Shown here: piece by piece, positions 34,517 to 44,271 of the stretch
How the letters are laid out: every line of letters begins with the position of its first letter
Numbering within the stretch: position 1 is the stretch's first letter
NCBI RefSeq assembly: GCF_014195325.1
Contig: NZ_JACIBK010000009.1
Coordinates: 209,543 to 273,542, forward strand
DNA: 64,000 bases
Origin: Rhizobium sp. BK650
GTDB taxonomy: Bacteria > Pseudomonadota > Alphaproteobacteria > Rhizobiales > Rhizobiaceae
Direction: 5' to 3'
Translations under genes and position numbers: made by a program
The notes under the pieces: generated by a model
Database searches by the model: none
What the model saw: the letters and a program-made list of their open reading frames with translations, nothing else
Told to the model about the DNA's origin: nothing

Positions 34517-36433
34517 TCAAAGCCTCGGGCTAAGCGGCACGATCGCGGCGAAACGCTCCCAATCCTTCGACGCCTTCGGTGTCCACGCAGCTTCGGCAAT
34601 TGCGGGAAGGCGCGGGAAGACGAGGCGGTTGAAATAGCCGCGCGACAGGAAGTGCTCCGACCAGATGCAGGCCTGAACACCTTTGAGCTTGTGCTTCAAT
34701 TCCTCAGGGAATTCGCCGGCTGCCTCATAGCCATAGGTGTGGGCCGGAGGGACCGTACCAGCCCAGCTCGCGCCCGGTTCCTGGAAGGCTTCGGCCTGGA
34801 CCATGTCGAGATAATAGGCCTGGCCCGGCGTCATAACGACGTCATAGCCCTGTTCGGCAAGCTCGATGCCGACCTGCGGATTTTCCCAGGCCATCAGCAG
34901 GCTGTCCTTCGCCGCGACCCCGCCGCCATGGGCGACCTCGTTCCAGCCCGCGAGCTTGCGGCCGCGCTTGTCGAGCATGGTCTTGACCTGCTTCAGGAAG
35001 TAGGACTGCAGGCCGAACGTGCCGGAAATGCTTTCTTCCGCCATCAGCTTTCTGGCAAGCGGCGAAGCAAGCCAGGAGCCGTCCGCCACCTCGTCGCCGC
35101 CGATATGGATGTAGGATGAGGGGAACAGCTCGACCATCTCATCGAAAACCTTTTCCAGGAATTCGTAGGTCAGCGGCACGGCAGGATTGAGCGCATTGTT
35201 GGGATAACCCTGGACCGAATGGTAGCTGTCCGGGGCCTCCTGTCCATCCGTCAAATCAGGAAGCGCAACCAAAGTCGCCGCATTGTGGCCGGGGATGTCG
35301 ATTTCCGGAACCACCTCGACGTTGAGGGAGTTCGCATGCGCGACGATGTCTCTGACATCGTCCTGCGAATAGAAACCGCCGACCGGCTCGGCGCCATTGC
35401 CGAGCTGCGGCAGCAGCGGCTCGTCCGGGCCTCGCAACACGCCTGTTGTCGTCAGCTGCGGATAGGCCTTGATCTCCAGGCGCCAGGCCTCGTCATCGGT
35501 CAGATGCCAGTGGAAAATGTTGAGCTTGAACCAGGCGAGGATGTCGATCAGCCGCTTGATGTCGGCAACCGGATAAAATTGCCTGGAAACGTCGAGATGG
35601 CAGCCGCGCCAGCTATAGCGGGGCCGATCGGAAATCGTTCCGGAAACCGGGAAGCGGAATTTGCCCTTGCTTGCCCGCGCACCGTTCAGCATCTGCGCGA
35701 GCGAGGTCAGGCCATACTGGCGCCCAGCGGCGCCGGAATAGAAAAGCGTCACGCGATCGGCCGAGAAGGTCAGCCGGTAGGCTTCGGCATTGAGCGAGGC
35801 GTTTCTACTGAAGGTGAGCGCGCGCCCCTGCGGCGAGGCGACCAGATTGAAAACCGAATGGTCGCTTTCGAAAAGGCGGCGGGTTAGCGAAATGCAGGCA
35901 GATATTGCCGACAATTCGTCTGCGCTGGCGCCTTCCGGATAGAGAACGACCGGAAAACTATCGCCCGGCTTCGCATCGATTTCGGCCGGCCACGGCTGCA
36001 GTGCAAAGGGCAGATCGAGCCGGCCCTCGGGCAAAAGTACAGGCGGAGGCTCGCTATTGCCGCCCTCGAGCAGCAGATCGGAAACGGCGACCGCGACATG
36101 CTTTCCGGATAACAGCGTCAGATAGGCCGACTTGGCGCCGTCGGTGCAATGCCGCGCCGGGCGGTGCAGGCCGGCGACGGTGAAAGTCCAACTTTCGCCG
36201 GCAGCCAAGACCAGCCCTGCCGGTGGCTCGAACTCATGAAAATTGGCATTGCGTCTTAAAAAGGTGGCATTGCCGCATAAAGCCGCATCGATGACCCGTG
36301 TCAGCGAGGTATAGGCAAGCTTGAAACCGGAGAGTGCCCTATCGGAGAGATTGAAAAGCGTGAAAGTAAACACACCATTCGGTCCACCGTCGGGGTTCCA
36401 GCTGCTTTCCAGGCGATACTCTGCCGGCTTCAT
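34517..36433 (-). CDS. GH20 beta-N-acetylhexosaminidase, cytoplasmic
   Basis: A 638-residue enzyme. N-terminal accessory domain about 1-150, GH20b-like domain about 155-265, and TIM-barrel catalytic domain from PRYSWRGCHLDVSRQF (about 271) to about 600. The catalytic pair is in HIGGDEV (D447-E448), with HWHLTDDEAWRLE and VVPEIDIPGH nearby. No signal peptide, so it probably cleaves terminal GlcNAc/GalNAc from small oligosaccharides inside the cell after uptake. Within the rpiR gene group it marks the locus as amino-sugar catabolism. Confidence 0.9.
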   Translation of the reverse strand: MKPAEYRLESSWNPDGGPNGVFTFTLFNLSDRALSGFKLAYTSLTRVIDAALCGNATFLRRNANFHEFEPPAGLVLAAGESWTFTVAGLHRPARHCTDGAKSAYLTLLSGKHVAVAVSDLLLEGGNSEPPPVLLPEGRLDLPFALQPWPAEIDAKPGDSFPVVLYPEGASADELSAISACISLTRRLFESDHSVFNLVASPQGRALTFSRNASLNAEAYRLTFSADRVTLFYSGAAGRQYGLTSLAQMLNGARASKGKFRFPVSGTISDRPRYSWRGCHLDVSRQFYPVADIKRLIDILAWFKLNIFHWHLTDDEAWRLEIKAYPQLTTTGVLRGPDEPLLPQLGNGAEPVGGFYSQDDVRDIVAHANSLNVEVVPEIDIPGHNAATLVALPDLTDGQEAPDSYHSVQGYPNNALNPAVPLTYEFLEKVFDEMVELFPSSYIHIGGDEVADGSWLASPLARKLMAEESISGTFGLQSYFLKQVKTMLDKRGRKLAGWNEVAHGGGVAAKDSLLMAWENPQVGIELAEQGYDVVMTPGQAYYLDMVQAEAFQEPGASWAGTVPPAHTYGYEAAGEFPEELKHKLKGVQACIWSEHFLSRGYFNRLVFPRLPAIAEAAWTPKASKDWERFAAIVPLSPRL

Positions 36434-36464
36434 GTCTTGTTCCTCTCGTTATATCCTATGAGTT

Positions 36465-37241
36465 TCAATAGTGCTCGGACTGGGAAAAGGTGCGCGCAAG
36501 CTCGGCCTGGCCGGCCGTCAGGCCGCAGTCGACGGGCAGGCAGACGCCGGTGATCGCCGCAGCCTGCGGCCCGGCCAGGAAGGCGACGGCATTGGCGACA
36601 TCCTTCGGATCGACCACGCGCTGCAGCGGGTACCAGCGACGCGCATCCTCGAAGACATTGGGATTGGCGGCCGCGCGAGCTTCCCAGGCCTGTGTCTTCA
36701 CCGTTCCGGGCGCAACGGCATTCGCGCGGATGCCGAATTTTCCGTATTCGACCGCGACCAGCCGGGTGAAGTGCAAAAGTCCGGCCTTGGCCGCGCTGTA
36801 AGCCGGATGGCCGAACACGTTCATGCCGTTGACCGAGGCAATGTTGACCATCGAGCCCCGCGACGCCTTCAGCTGGTCTTCGACGGCGCGGAAACAGAGA
36901 AATGCCGCTTCGAGGTTGAGTGCATTGTCGGCACGCCAGATTTCCGGCGTCGTATCATGCAGGCTGACGGCACGCGCTGCACCCGCATTGTTGACGAGCG
37001 TGCGCAGACTGCCGAGCCCGGCCGCGCGCGCAGCAAGAGCCGCAACGCTTGCCTCGCTGGTCACGTCGCATCCGACGACGACAAAGCGGTCGGTTGGCCC
37101 GAGTGCGCCGGTAACGGCTGCCGCAGCGTCGGGATCGATGTCAGCGAGCACGATAATGTCATGATCGTCGGCAAGCCGGCCAGCGATTGCCGCTCCGATA
37201 TCGCCTGCTGCTCCGGTGACGATGGCCACTGATCGTGTCAT
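36465..37241 (-). CDS. SDR family oxidoreductase
   Basis: A 258-residue SDR with GAAGDIGAAI, NNAGAAR, VNIASVNGM and YSAAK. ATG 37241 (MTRSVAIVTG) is preferred over the longer frame. It lies between the RpiR and GH20 genes on the same strand, so it is likely co-transcribed. It may handle a sugar or amino-sugar derivative; the substrate is unknown. Confidence 0.85.
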   Translation of the reverse strand: MTRSVAIVTGAAGDIGAAIAGRLADDHDIIVLADIDPDAAAAVTGALGPTDRFVVVGCDVTSEASVAALAARAAGLGSLRTLVNNAGAARAVSLHDTTPEIWRADNALNLEAAFLCFRAVEDQLKASRGSMVNIASVNGMNVFGHPAYSAAKAGLLHFTRLVAVEYGKFGIRANAVAPGTVKTQAWEARAAANPNVFEDARRWYPLQRVVDPKDVANAVAFLAGPQAAAITGVCLPVDCGLTAGQAELARTFSQSEHY

Positions 37242-37260
37242 TGCTGCTTCCTTCTGTTGG

Positions 37261-38127
37261 TCAATCGCCGAGCAGTTGCTTGTCGTCGTCGCCGTCGCGG
37301 TAGGTGACAAGCTGTTGCTTGATACGCCTCAGCGTGACCGTCGCCTTCGGTCGCACGGCGTAAGCGACAAGGCTCGCCAGGATATCGACCGTCGCGATAT
37401 AGGCGATGCGCGTCGATGTCGGGCGAAAGATGTTCGTGCCTTCGGGAATGTCGATCGGCACGACGATCTCGGCCGCCTTGGCGACGGCGCTGCCGCTCTG
37501 TGTCAGCGCAATCGTCTTGACCTTGGCTTCGCGGGCCAACCCAAAGGCCCGAACAAGCTCGGCATTGCGACCCGAAAAGGACGAGCCGATGATCACATCG
37601 CCGGACTTTGCCGCTGCCGCCATCATCAACTGCATACCGTGGTCGGAGCTGGCCGTGATGCGCAGGCCAAGCCGGAAGAGCCTGTTTTGCAGTTCGTCGG
37701 CGATCATCGAGGAATTACCGCCCGAACCGAAAGCATAGATCATCTCCGCCTTGGCGATCTGCGCGACAGCGGCTTCGATAGCTGCGAGATCCAGCGAGCG
37801 GTGCACCAGGAAAAGGGCGTTCTGTGCCTTGGTGATGATATCCTGAGCGACATCGGCCGGATCGCTGCTCTTTGATTCAGGCTTCAGATAACGCACGCCG
37901 ACATGGGCGGTGCGGGCAAGCTGCACCTTGAAATCGGAAAAGCTGTCGCAACCGAGGCGGCGGCAGAAACGTGTAACAGTCGGCGGCGAGACTTCTGCGC
38001 GTTCGGCAAGCTCGATGATCGAGGCGTTCACGGCGAATTCGAAGTCATTGACGACAATGTCGGCAATGCGGCTCTCGGAGGCGGACAGCCGGCCCCTGTC
38101 TTCCTGCAATGTGGAAAAGATGTCCAA
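37261..38127 (-). CDS. RpiR/MurR family transcriptional regulator
   Basis: A 288-residue regulator: N-terminal HTH (ELAERAEVSPPTVTRFCRRLG, 39-59) and SIS sugar-phosphate domain about 120-250 (IYAFGSGGNSSMIADELQNRL). Start is TTG 38127 with a strong GGGAGG ribosome site 7 bases before. RpiR proteins sense phosphosugars such as MurNAc-6-P or GlcNAc-6-P. It sits inside the 33-39 kb gene group and probably controls it and the importer operon, whose promoters share an AT-rich element. Confidence 0.88.
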   Translation of the reverse strand: MDIFSTLQEDRGRLSASESRIADIVVNDFEFAVNASIIELAERAEVSPPTVTRFCRRLGCDSFSDFKVQLARTAHVGVRYLKPESKSSDPADVAQDIITKAQNALFLVHRSLDLAAIEAAVAQIAKAEMIYAFGSGGNSSMIADELQNRLFRLGLRITASSDHGMQLMMAAAAKSGDVIIGSSFSGRNAELVRAFGLAREAKVKTIALTQSGSAVAKAAEIVVPIDIPEGTNIFRPTSTRIAYIATVDILASLVAYAVRPKATVTLRRIKQQLVTYRDGDDDKQLLGD

Positions 38128-38152
38128 GCCGGTCCTCCCGCCGATCCTTCAG

Positions 38153-38539
38153 TCAACTCTTCTTCTTATAGGCAACGCAGTCGATCTCGACCTTGCAATC
38201 CACCATCATCGACGATTGGACGCAGGCGCGAGACGGCGGATGCGCGCCGAAATAGTCCTGATAGATCTTGTTGAAGCTCCAGAAATCGCGCGGATCGTCC
38301 AGCCATACGCCGACGCGCACCACATCCTCGACGCCGTATCCGGCTTCGTCGAGAATGGCGAGCACGTTGGCGATCGTCTTATGCGTCTGGGCAACGATAT
38401 TGCCGTCGATGATCTCGCCGTTCTCCATCGCCACCTGGCCGGAAACATAGAGCCAGCCATCGGCTTCGACTGCGCGCGCAAAGGGCAAGGGCTTGCCGCC
38501 GGCGCCGGTCTGAACAGTGCCATATCGTGTGATGGACAT
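38153..38539 (-). CDS. RidA/YjgF family imine deaminase
   Basis: A 128-residue RidA-like protein: VSGQVAMENGEIIDGNIVAQT and the conserved Arg in PPSRACVQSSMMVD. RidA hydrolyses reactive enamine/imine intermediates from PLP enzymes to ketoacids. ATG 38539 is used; the longer frame extends over the promoter. First gene of the minus-strand operon, divergent from the SnoaL/M81/PLP-aldolase genes. It could clear imines made by the PLP enzyme at 40644. Confidence 0.82.
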   Translation of the reverse strand: MSITRYGTVQTGAGGKPLPFARAVEADGWLYVSGQVAMENGEIIDGNIVAQTHKTIANVLAILDEAGYGVEDVVRVGVWLDDPRDFWSFNKIYQDYFGAHPPSRACVQSSMMVDCKVEIDCVAYKKKS

Positions 38540-38552
38540 TGCTGATCCTTGC

Positions 38553-38576
38553 AAATTATTTTCTTGATAAGTTGAC
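38553..38576. promoter_or_regulatory. AT-rich element shared with the importer operon promoter
   Basis: Plus-strand sequence AATTATTTTCTT, then AAGTTG a few bases on, lies 14-37 bases upstream of the RidA start. The same 10-mer, TTATTTTCTT, occurs at 47206-47215 before the Gfo/importer operon, again followed by AAGTTG. A shared operator for the RpiR regulator is likely but not proven. Confidence 0.45.
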
Positions 38577-38651
38577 AAGGGACCATAGAAAGCGGATTTT
38601 GACCAGTGAAAAACGCCATTTATGAAAAGAATTTAAATCGGGGGACGGAAT

Positions 38652-39137
38652 ATGCGTGATCCTTTCAAGAATCCTTTTCCGTCCTCCGACGCCGCACGAC
38701 ATGCCATCTGGGAGATGCTCGTGCCCCGCGACATCGATGCCTTTCTGGCTGCCGACTGGTCGATGGTCGAAGATGATTTCATCGAGGAAGGCTTCATCGG
38801 CATTGACGGGCGTAAGGAGGTCAGCCCCGACAGGTGGCGTCTTGCATTTCCAACACTTGTCGCCTATCGCGACGAGTGGCTGCGGCAGGCAAAGGAATTT
38901 GCGGCACAGAGCTTTGCCGAAGATACACGCATCGCCATCTTCACGACGACGAGGCTCGAGGATATCGAGATCGAGGGCAACACGGCGCTTGTCCGCAAGA
39001 AGTTCGACGGCAGCCTGACGAAGAGTGATGGCACCCGCGACCTCATGCAGTGGCAGACGCTCTATTATTGCAGGCTCCACGAGGGACGGTGGAAGATCTG
39101 CGGATTTACCGGCTATCTGCCGAACCCGATGGGTTGA
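38652..39137 (+). CDS. SnoaL/NTF2-like fold protein, unknown role
   Basis: A 161-residue protein; the pattern of an acidic helical N-terminus, DRWRLAFPTLV and a C-terminal beta-sheet (ALVRKKFDGSL, WQTLYYCRLHEGRWKICGFTGY) fits the SnoaL/NTF2-like fold. It has a purine-rich ribosome site (GGGGGACGG) and heads the plus-strand group with M81 peptidase and PLP enzyme. Function not known from sequence. Confidence 0.6.
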   Translation: MRDPFKNPFPSSDAARHAIWEMLVPRDIDAFLAADWSMVEDDFIEEGFIGIDGRKEVSPDRWRLAFPTLVAYRDEWLRQAKEFAAQSFAEDTRIAIFTTTRLEDIEIEGNTALVRKKFDGSLTKSDGTRDLMQWQTLYYCRLHEGRWKICGFTGYLPNPMG

Positions 39138-39166
39138 GGCGGCGCCGCAAAACAAGGCTGACCCAC

Positions 39167-40642
39167 TTGCGCATTTTTACGGCGGCACTCGCGACCGAAA
39201 CCAATACATTTTCCCCCATCTGCGTGGATCGCCGCGCTTTTGAAGCCTCTCTCTATGCGCCGCCCGGCCAGCATCCGGAAACGCCGACCCTCTGCACGGC
39301 GCCGATTACGGTCGGCCGCCGCGTCGCCGCTGAAAAAGGCTGGGAACTGATCGAGGGCACGGCAGCCTGGGCCGACCCAGCCGGCCTCGTCAACCGCCAG
39401 GCTTATGAGGGGCTGCGAGACGAAATCCTCGACCAGCTTCGTGCCGCAATGCCTGTCGATGCCGTGGTGATGGGCCTGCATGGGGCAATGGTGGCAGCGG
39501 GATACGAGGATACGGAAGGCGACGTTTTGAGCCGTATGCGCGATATCGTCGGGCCTGATGTCTTGATCTGCGCCGAACTCGATCCGCATAGCCATTTGAC
39601 CAGGAAGCGCCTCGAAGCACTGAATTTCGCGGTTTATTTCAAGGAATTTCCGCATACGGATTTCGTCGACCGCGCCGAGGATCTCTGGCGCATTGCCGTC
39701 GATGCGCTTGAGGGCAGGGTCAAGCCGGTCAATTCGGTGTTCGACTGCCGCATGATCGATGTTTTCCCGACCTCACGCGATCCAATGCGCTCCTTCGTCG
39801 ACAAGATCATGCGCATCGAAAAGGAAGACCCGGAAATCCTGTCGATCTCCGTGGTCCACGGCTTCATGGTCGGCGATGTGCCGGAGATGGGCACCAAGCT
39901 GCTTGTCGTCACCGACGATAATCCGCAAAAGGGTGCGGCGCTGGCGCGCGAACTCGGCATGGAGCTGTTTTCCAAGCGCGGCACCTTCATGGTGCCGCAG
40001 ATCGACGAGAAGGAAGCCGTCTCCCGGGCAATGGCCGCCAAAGCCTGGCCGATCGTCATCGCCGATGTCTGGGACAATCCGGGCGGCGGAACCGCTGGCG
40101 ATGCCACCGTCGTCCTCGAAGAGCTGATCGCCCGCGGTGTGAAAAGTGCTGCGATCGGCACCATCTGGGATCCGATCGCCGTTCAGATCTGTTTTGCTGC
40201 AGGCGAAGGCGCTGAAATTCCGCTGCGCTTCGGCGCAAAATCGGCACCGGGAACCGGCAATCCCGTCGACGGTAGGGTGAAGGTCGTCAAGCTGGTGAAG
40301 AATGCGGAGATGCGGTTCGGCGAGAGCCTCGCACCTTTCGGTGATGCGGCCCATATCGTTCTTAATGGCATTGACATCATTCTCAATTCGACGCGAGCGC
40401 AGAGCTTCGATCCGAGCCTGTTTTCGGTAATGGGCATCGATCCGACCAAGCAGAAGATCCTGGTGATCAAATCGACCAACCATTTCTTCGCATCCTTCTC
40501 GAAGATCGCCGCTGAGATCCTCTACTGTTCGGCAGGAACCCCCTATCCCAACAACCCGGCGACGACGCACTATCGACGCGCGCCGAAGTCCATCTGGCCG
40601 ATCGTCGCCGATCCCCATGGAACCGAACGCGGAGCTGCTTAA
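39167..40642 (+). CDS. M81 family metallopeptidase (MlrC-like)
   Basis: A 491-residue protein of the M81 family. N-terminus LRIFTAALATETNTFSP, then GLHGAMV, ELDPHSHLT, and the C-terminal part with DNPGGGTAGDAT and HFFASF. The family includes MlrC, which cleaves linearised microcystin peptides; most members have unknown substrates, and DUF1485/MlrC genes often sit next to D-amino-acid or sugar-uptake genes. Start is taken as TTG 39167 (LRIF), since upstream codons overlap the SnoaL gene. Predicted to be cytoplasmic. Confidence 0.82.
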   Translation: MRIFTAALATETNTFSPICVDRRAFEASLYAPPGQHPETPTLCTAPITVGRRVAAEKGWELIEGTAAWADPAGLVNRQAYEGLRDEILDQLRAAMPVDAVVMGLHGAMVAAGYEDTEGDVLSRMRDIVGPDVLICAELDPHSHLTRKRLEALNFAVYFKEFPHTDFVDRAEDLWRIAVDALEGRVKPVNSVFDCRMIDVFPTSRDPMRSFVDKIMRIEKEDPEILSISVVHGFMVGDVPEMGTKLLVVTDDNPQKGAALARELGMELFSKRGTFMVPQIDEKEAVSRAMAAKAWPIVIADVWDNPGGGTAGDATVVLEELIARGVKSAAIGTIWDPIAVQICFAAGEGAEIPLRFGAKSAPGTGNPVDGRVKVVKLVKNAEMRFGESLAPFGDAAHIVLNGIDIILNSTRAQSFDPSLFSVMGIDPTKQKILVIKSTNHFFASFSKIAAEILYCSAGTPYPNNPATTHYRRAPKSIWPIVADPHGTERGAA

Positions 40643-40643
40643 G

Positions 40644-41744
40644 ATGCATGACAACCGGTTTGCCGTCGTCGCCAAGGCTGGAGACAGGGTCGCAGATCTT
40701 TCCACGCCCCGCCCGATCATCGACGAGGACAGGCTCGCTGCCAACATTTCGCGGGTCCAGTCCTACATGGACGAGCACGGGCTGAATTTCCGCCCGCATA
40801 TCAAGACCCATAAGATACCGGCACTTGCCGCGGCCCAGGTTGCGGCCGGCGCCAAGGGCATCAACTGTCAGAAAGTGACGGAAGCCGAGGTCTTTGCCGA
40901 GGCCGGTTTCGAAGACATCCTGATCACCTTCAATATTGTCGGAGCTCCGAAGCTGAAACGGCTCGCTGCCCTGAACGATCGCATTTCCGCTCTCAAGGTC
41001 GTCGCCGACAGCGACGTGACGGTCGACGGGCTGTCGGCACATTTTTCCGGCCGTAAGCCGCTCACCGTCCTCGTCGAATGCGACACCGGCGGCGCACGCT
41101 GTGGCGTCCAGACACCGGATCAGGCTGTCGCACTGGCAAGGCGCATCGCTATCGCCGATGGATTGATATTCGGCGGCATTCTCACCTATCCGAAACCGCA
41201 GGCGGCCGATACGATCGAAGCTTTCATCCAGGCGACATTGAAGCAGTTGGCGGGAGAGCGCATCGCCTGCCCGATCGTGAGCAATGGCGGTACGCCCAGC
41301 CTCTTTCAGGCGCATCTGGTCAAATCGGCGACGGAGCACCGGGCCGGGACCTATATCTATAATGACCGACAGATGATCCGAATGGGGCATTGTACGCAGG
41401 ACGATTGCGCAATGCACGTTCTGGCAACCGTCGTGTCGCGGCCGAATGCGGATCGCGCCGTCATTGACGCAGGCTCGAAGGCGCTGACCTCCGACCTGCA
41501 GGGATTTACCGATTTCGGCCTCGTCGTCGGCTATCCGGAGGCGAGAATAGTCTCGCTTTCCGAAGAGCACGGCGTCATCGACCTTTCAGCCTGTACCGGT
41601 CAACGGCCTGAGATCGGCGAAAAGCTTTTCATCATCCCGAACCATACATGCGTGGTTTCGAACCTGTTCGATACAATGGTCTTCCATCGCAACGGCATCG
41701 TCACCCGCGTCGAGGAGGTCGCCGCGCGCGGGCTTGTCTGGTAA
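40644..41744 (+). CDS. PLP-dependent D-threonine aldolase / D-serine dehydratase-like enzyme
   Basis: A 366-residue protein with the alanine-racemase-type N-terminal barrel: HIKTHKIPALA carries the PLP-lysine, with TFNIVGAPKL and ECDTGGARCGV. The C-terminal metal-binding end PNHTCVVSNLFD (His/Cys) is typical of DSD1/D-threonine aldolases. They cleave D-3-hydroxy amino acids or deaminate D-serine. ATG 40644 has GGAG upstream and follows the M81 stop by one base; ATG 40617 would overlap it. Pairs with M81 and RidA for D-amino-acid handling. Confidence 0.83.
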   Translation: MHDNRFAVVAKAGDRVADLSTPRPIIDEDRLAANISRVQSYMDEHGLNFRPHIKTHKIPALAAAQVAAGAKGINCQKVTEAEVFAEAGFEDILITFNIVGAPKLKRLAALNDRISALKVVADSDVTVDGLSAHFSGRKPLTVLVECDTGGARCGVQTPDQAVALARRIAIADGLIFGGILTYPKPQAADTIEAFIQATLKQLAGERIACPIVSNGGTPSLFQAHLVKSATEHRAGTYIYNDRQMIRMGHCTQDDCAMHVLATVVSRPNADRAVIDAGSKALTSDLQGFTDFGLVVGYPEARIVSLSEEHGVIDLSACTGQRPEIGEKLFIIPNHTCVVSNLFDTMVFHRNGIVTRVEEVAARGLVW

Positions 41745-41769
41745 CCGGTCCCGGGGATGAAATGGCCGT

Positions 41770-42903
41770 TCAGGCCGTGACGGGAGCCAGAAGGCTCATG
41801 TCGATATCCGTGAGCTCGACGCGGCGTTCGAAGGCCACACCTTCCTCGTCAAAGAGATGGCAATCGGCCGCGTTGATGCCAACGGCAACCGGCGCATCGG
41901 CACGGATACCGACACTGCCGGGCAGCATGGCGCAGAAATTCTCCGTTTCGCTGCCGAGCGCCGCATAGGCCACGGTGTTTGCGCCAAGCCGTTCGATGAC
42001 GCTCGGCGTAACCGTCAGCGAAATGTCGCCAGCGGCGAGCTGGATATGCTCCGGCCGGATACCGAGCGTCATCACCTTGCCGACCATGCCGTCGCGGGGC
42101 TTCACCGGCAGCGTCGCCGTCTGGCCGCGATAGTCGATGGTCGCGCCTGCCTCACTTGCGGATGTGCAGGTCACCGGCAGGAAATTCATTTTCGGATTGC
42201 CGATAAAGCCGGCGACAAACTGGTTGGCGGGCTTGTGGTAGAGCTCGAGCGGAGCGCCGGTCTGGGAAATATTGCCGGCGTCCAGAACGACGATGCGGTC
42301 GGCCATCGTCATAGCTTCCACCTGATCGTGGGTCACGTAGATCATCGTCGCCTTCAGCTGCCGGTGCAATTTGGCAAGTTCGATGCGCATGTCGGCGCGA
42401 AGAGCTGCATCGAGGTTGGATAGCGGCTCGTCAAACAGGAATATCTTCGGCTCGCGAACGATGGCGCGGCCGATCGCCACGCGCTGACGCTGCCCGCCCG
42501 AGAGCATGCCGGGCTTTTGTTGCAGGCGCGTGTCGAGATGCAGGATGCGTGCAGCATTCTCGACTTTGGCCTTGAGCTTTTCCTCCTCCATCTTTTCCAC
42601 GCGCAGCGGAAAGGCGATGTTTTCGAAAACCGTCATATGCGGGTAAAGCGCATAGGACTGGAAGACCATGGCGATGCCGCGCTTAACGGGCGGCAGGTCG
42701 TTGACCCTGACACCATCGATGATGATGTCGCCTTTGCTCGTCGCGTCGAGACCTGCGATCATGCGCAGGAGCGTAGACTTGCCGCACCCCGAAGGCCCGA
42801 CGAAGACGACGAATTCGCCGTTCCTGACGTCAAGCTCGACGCCTTTGAGAACTTCGTAGTCGCCGTAGAATTTTTGAACCTTGTTGAGCTGAAGCTGTCC
42901 CAA
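41770..42903 (-). CDS. ABC importer ATPase, UgpC/MalK class
   Basis: A 377-residue ATPase with Walker A GPSGCGKST, FQSYALYPHMT, LSGGQRQRVAIGR, FLFDEPLSNLD and MIYVTHDQ. TTG 42903 is taken as start (GQLQLNKVQKFYGDYEV), with GGAGA nine bases before; the longer frame has a poor TTG. It is the last gene of the Gfo/importer operon and converges with the PLP gene. It powers the two permeases upstream. Confidence 0.87.
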   Translation of the reverse strand: MGQLQLNKVQKFYGDYEVLKGVELDVRNGEFVVFVGPSGCGKSTLLRMIAGLDATSKGDIIIDGVRVNDLPPVKRGIAMVFQSYALYPHMTVFENIAFPLRVEKMEEEKLKAKVENAARILHLDTRLQQKPGMLSGGQRQRVAIGRAIVREPKIFLFDEPLSNLDAALRADMRIELAKLHRQLKATMIYVTHDQVEAMTMADRIVVLDAGNISQTGAPLELYHKPANQFVAGFIGNPKMNFLPVTCTSASEAGATIDYRGQTATLPVKPRDGMVGKVMTLGIRPEHIQLAAGDISLTVTPSVIERLGANTVAYAALGSETENFCAMLPGSVGIRADAPVAVGINAADCHLFDEEGVAFERRVELTDIDMSLLAPVTA

Positions 42904-42989
42904 AAATCTGTCTCCGGTCCCGGCCTGAATGCGCAAGAGTTTGGTCGGTGAGGACCGCAGATCGTAGACCTGCGATCCTCGAGATCGGT

Positions 42990-44222
42990 TTACTTGAAGG
43001 CTTCGATCTCGCCGGCAGCTTTCTTGAGGGCAGCTTCAGGCTCAGCCTTGCCGGTGACGACGGACTGGATCATCTCGATTATCGAGTTCTGGAAACCCTT
43101 GTAATCGGTAAAGAGCGGCTCGGGACCACCATAGCTGATGCCCTCGATAAGCGGCTTCCAGTAGGGGTCCTTGGCGACGAACTCGTCAACCTTCTTCGAT
43201 GGACGCAGCGGGGTGAGGCCGGCGCCGCCCTGCAGTTCGTATTCCGACTGAACATCAGGCGAGGTGATGAATTTGGCGAACTCGATCGCCTTATCCTCGA
43301 CGCCCGATCCCTTGAAGATCGCAAGGCTGTCGGTGATCAGCAGCGTGCCGGGGCCCTTGGCGTCCGGACCGAGCGGCAGTGTCGTGATACCCCAGTTGAT
43401 CTTCGTTTCCTTCAGGCGGGTGGCGGCGCCCGATCCTGCCTGGATCATGGCGACCTTGCCGTCGAGGAAGATGGCGCGCACTTCGTTCTGCTCGTAGGCG
43501 GTCGGGCCTTCTTCGGCGTAGGCCGAAATATCCTTATAGGCTTTCAGGGCGGCGAGGATCTGTGGGCTGTCGAGCGTGATCTTGCCTTCGGCATCGGTCA
43601 CGGCACCGTTGTTGGTGTAAACCCAGTGCATGAACTGATGCATCGTGTTGTCGAAGGTCTTGGCGGAAAGGCCGAAGCCCGGAATGCCGGTCTTTTCCTT
43701 GATGGTCTTCGCCATCTCGATTTCTTCAGCCCAGGTCTTCGGCGGCTTCTCGGGATCGAGGCCGGCCTGCTTGAAGAGGTCTTTGTTCCAGTAAAGCGCC
43801 TTGGTGGAGAAGGCGATCGGGACACCCCACTGGTTGCCCTCGAAGGTGACCGTGTCGACGATGTGCGGGTAATAACTCTTCTTCTCATCATCCGTCATCG
43901 GAACGGGTACGATGAGGTCGTTCTGTGCGAATTCCTTCAGCGTGCGCGAGCCGACATAGGCCATGGCAACAGGCGTGCCGGCGGCAGCCAATGTCGTTGC
44001 CTTGTCCTGGCACTGCGCCCAGCCGACGACTTCCGGCGCGACCTTCCAGCCGGCGTTCTTGGATTCCCATTCCTTGATGTATTTGGTGTGGACCGGATCG
44101 ATCGTGTCGCCGCAATAGATCCAGCTGATTTCCTTGTCGGCTGCTTGGGCCGTGACCGCGGTCAATGCCGTGGATCCGACCAGGGCGAGCGCCATAAGGC
44201 CTGTCTTGATGGTAATGCTCAC
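42990..44222 (-). CDS. Extracellular solute-binding protein, family 1
   Basis: A 410-residue periplasmic receptor. Sec signal peptide MSITIKTGLMALALVGSTAL then TAVTAQA, mature protein ADKEISWIYCG. Typical features: YWNKDLFKQAGLDPEKPPKTWAEE. Together with the two permeases and ATPase it makes a full importer. In its RpiR context, a likely ligand is an amino-sugar-containing oligosaccharide (inference). Confidence 0.87.
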   Translation of the reverse strand: MSITIKTGLMALALVGSTALTAVTAQAADKEISWIYCGDTIDPVHTKYIKEWESKNAGWKVAPEVVGWAQCQDKATTLAAAGTPVAMAYVGSRTLKEFAQNDLIVPVPMTDDEKKSYYPHIVDTVTFEGNQWGVPIAFSTKALYWNKDLFKQAGLDPEKPPKTWAEEIEMAKTIKEKTGIPGFGLSAKTFDNTMHQFMHWVYTNNGAVTDAEGKITLDSPQILAALKAYKDISAYAEEGPTAYEQNEVRAIFLDGKVAMIQAGSGAATRLKETKINWGITTLPLGPDAKGPGTLLITDSLAIFKGSGVEDKAIEFAKFITSPDVQSEYELQGGAGLTPLRPSKKVDEFVAKDPYWKPLIEGISYGGPEPLFTDYKGFQNSIIEMIQSVVTGKAEPEAALKKAAGEIEAFK

Positions 44223-44271
44223 GTCGTTACTCCCATTCTCTGTGTTAGCTGTTCACTCTTTATTGTTAGTC

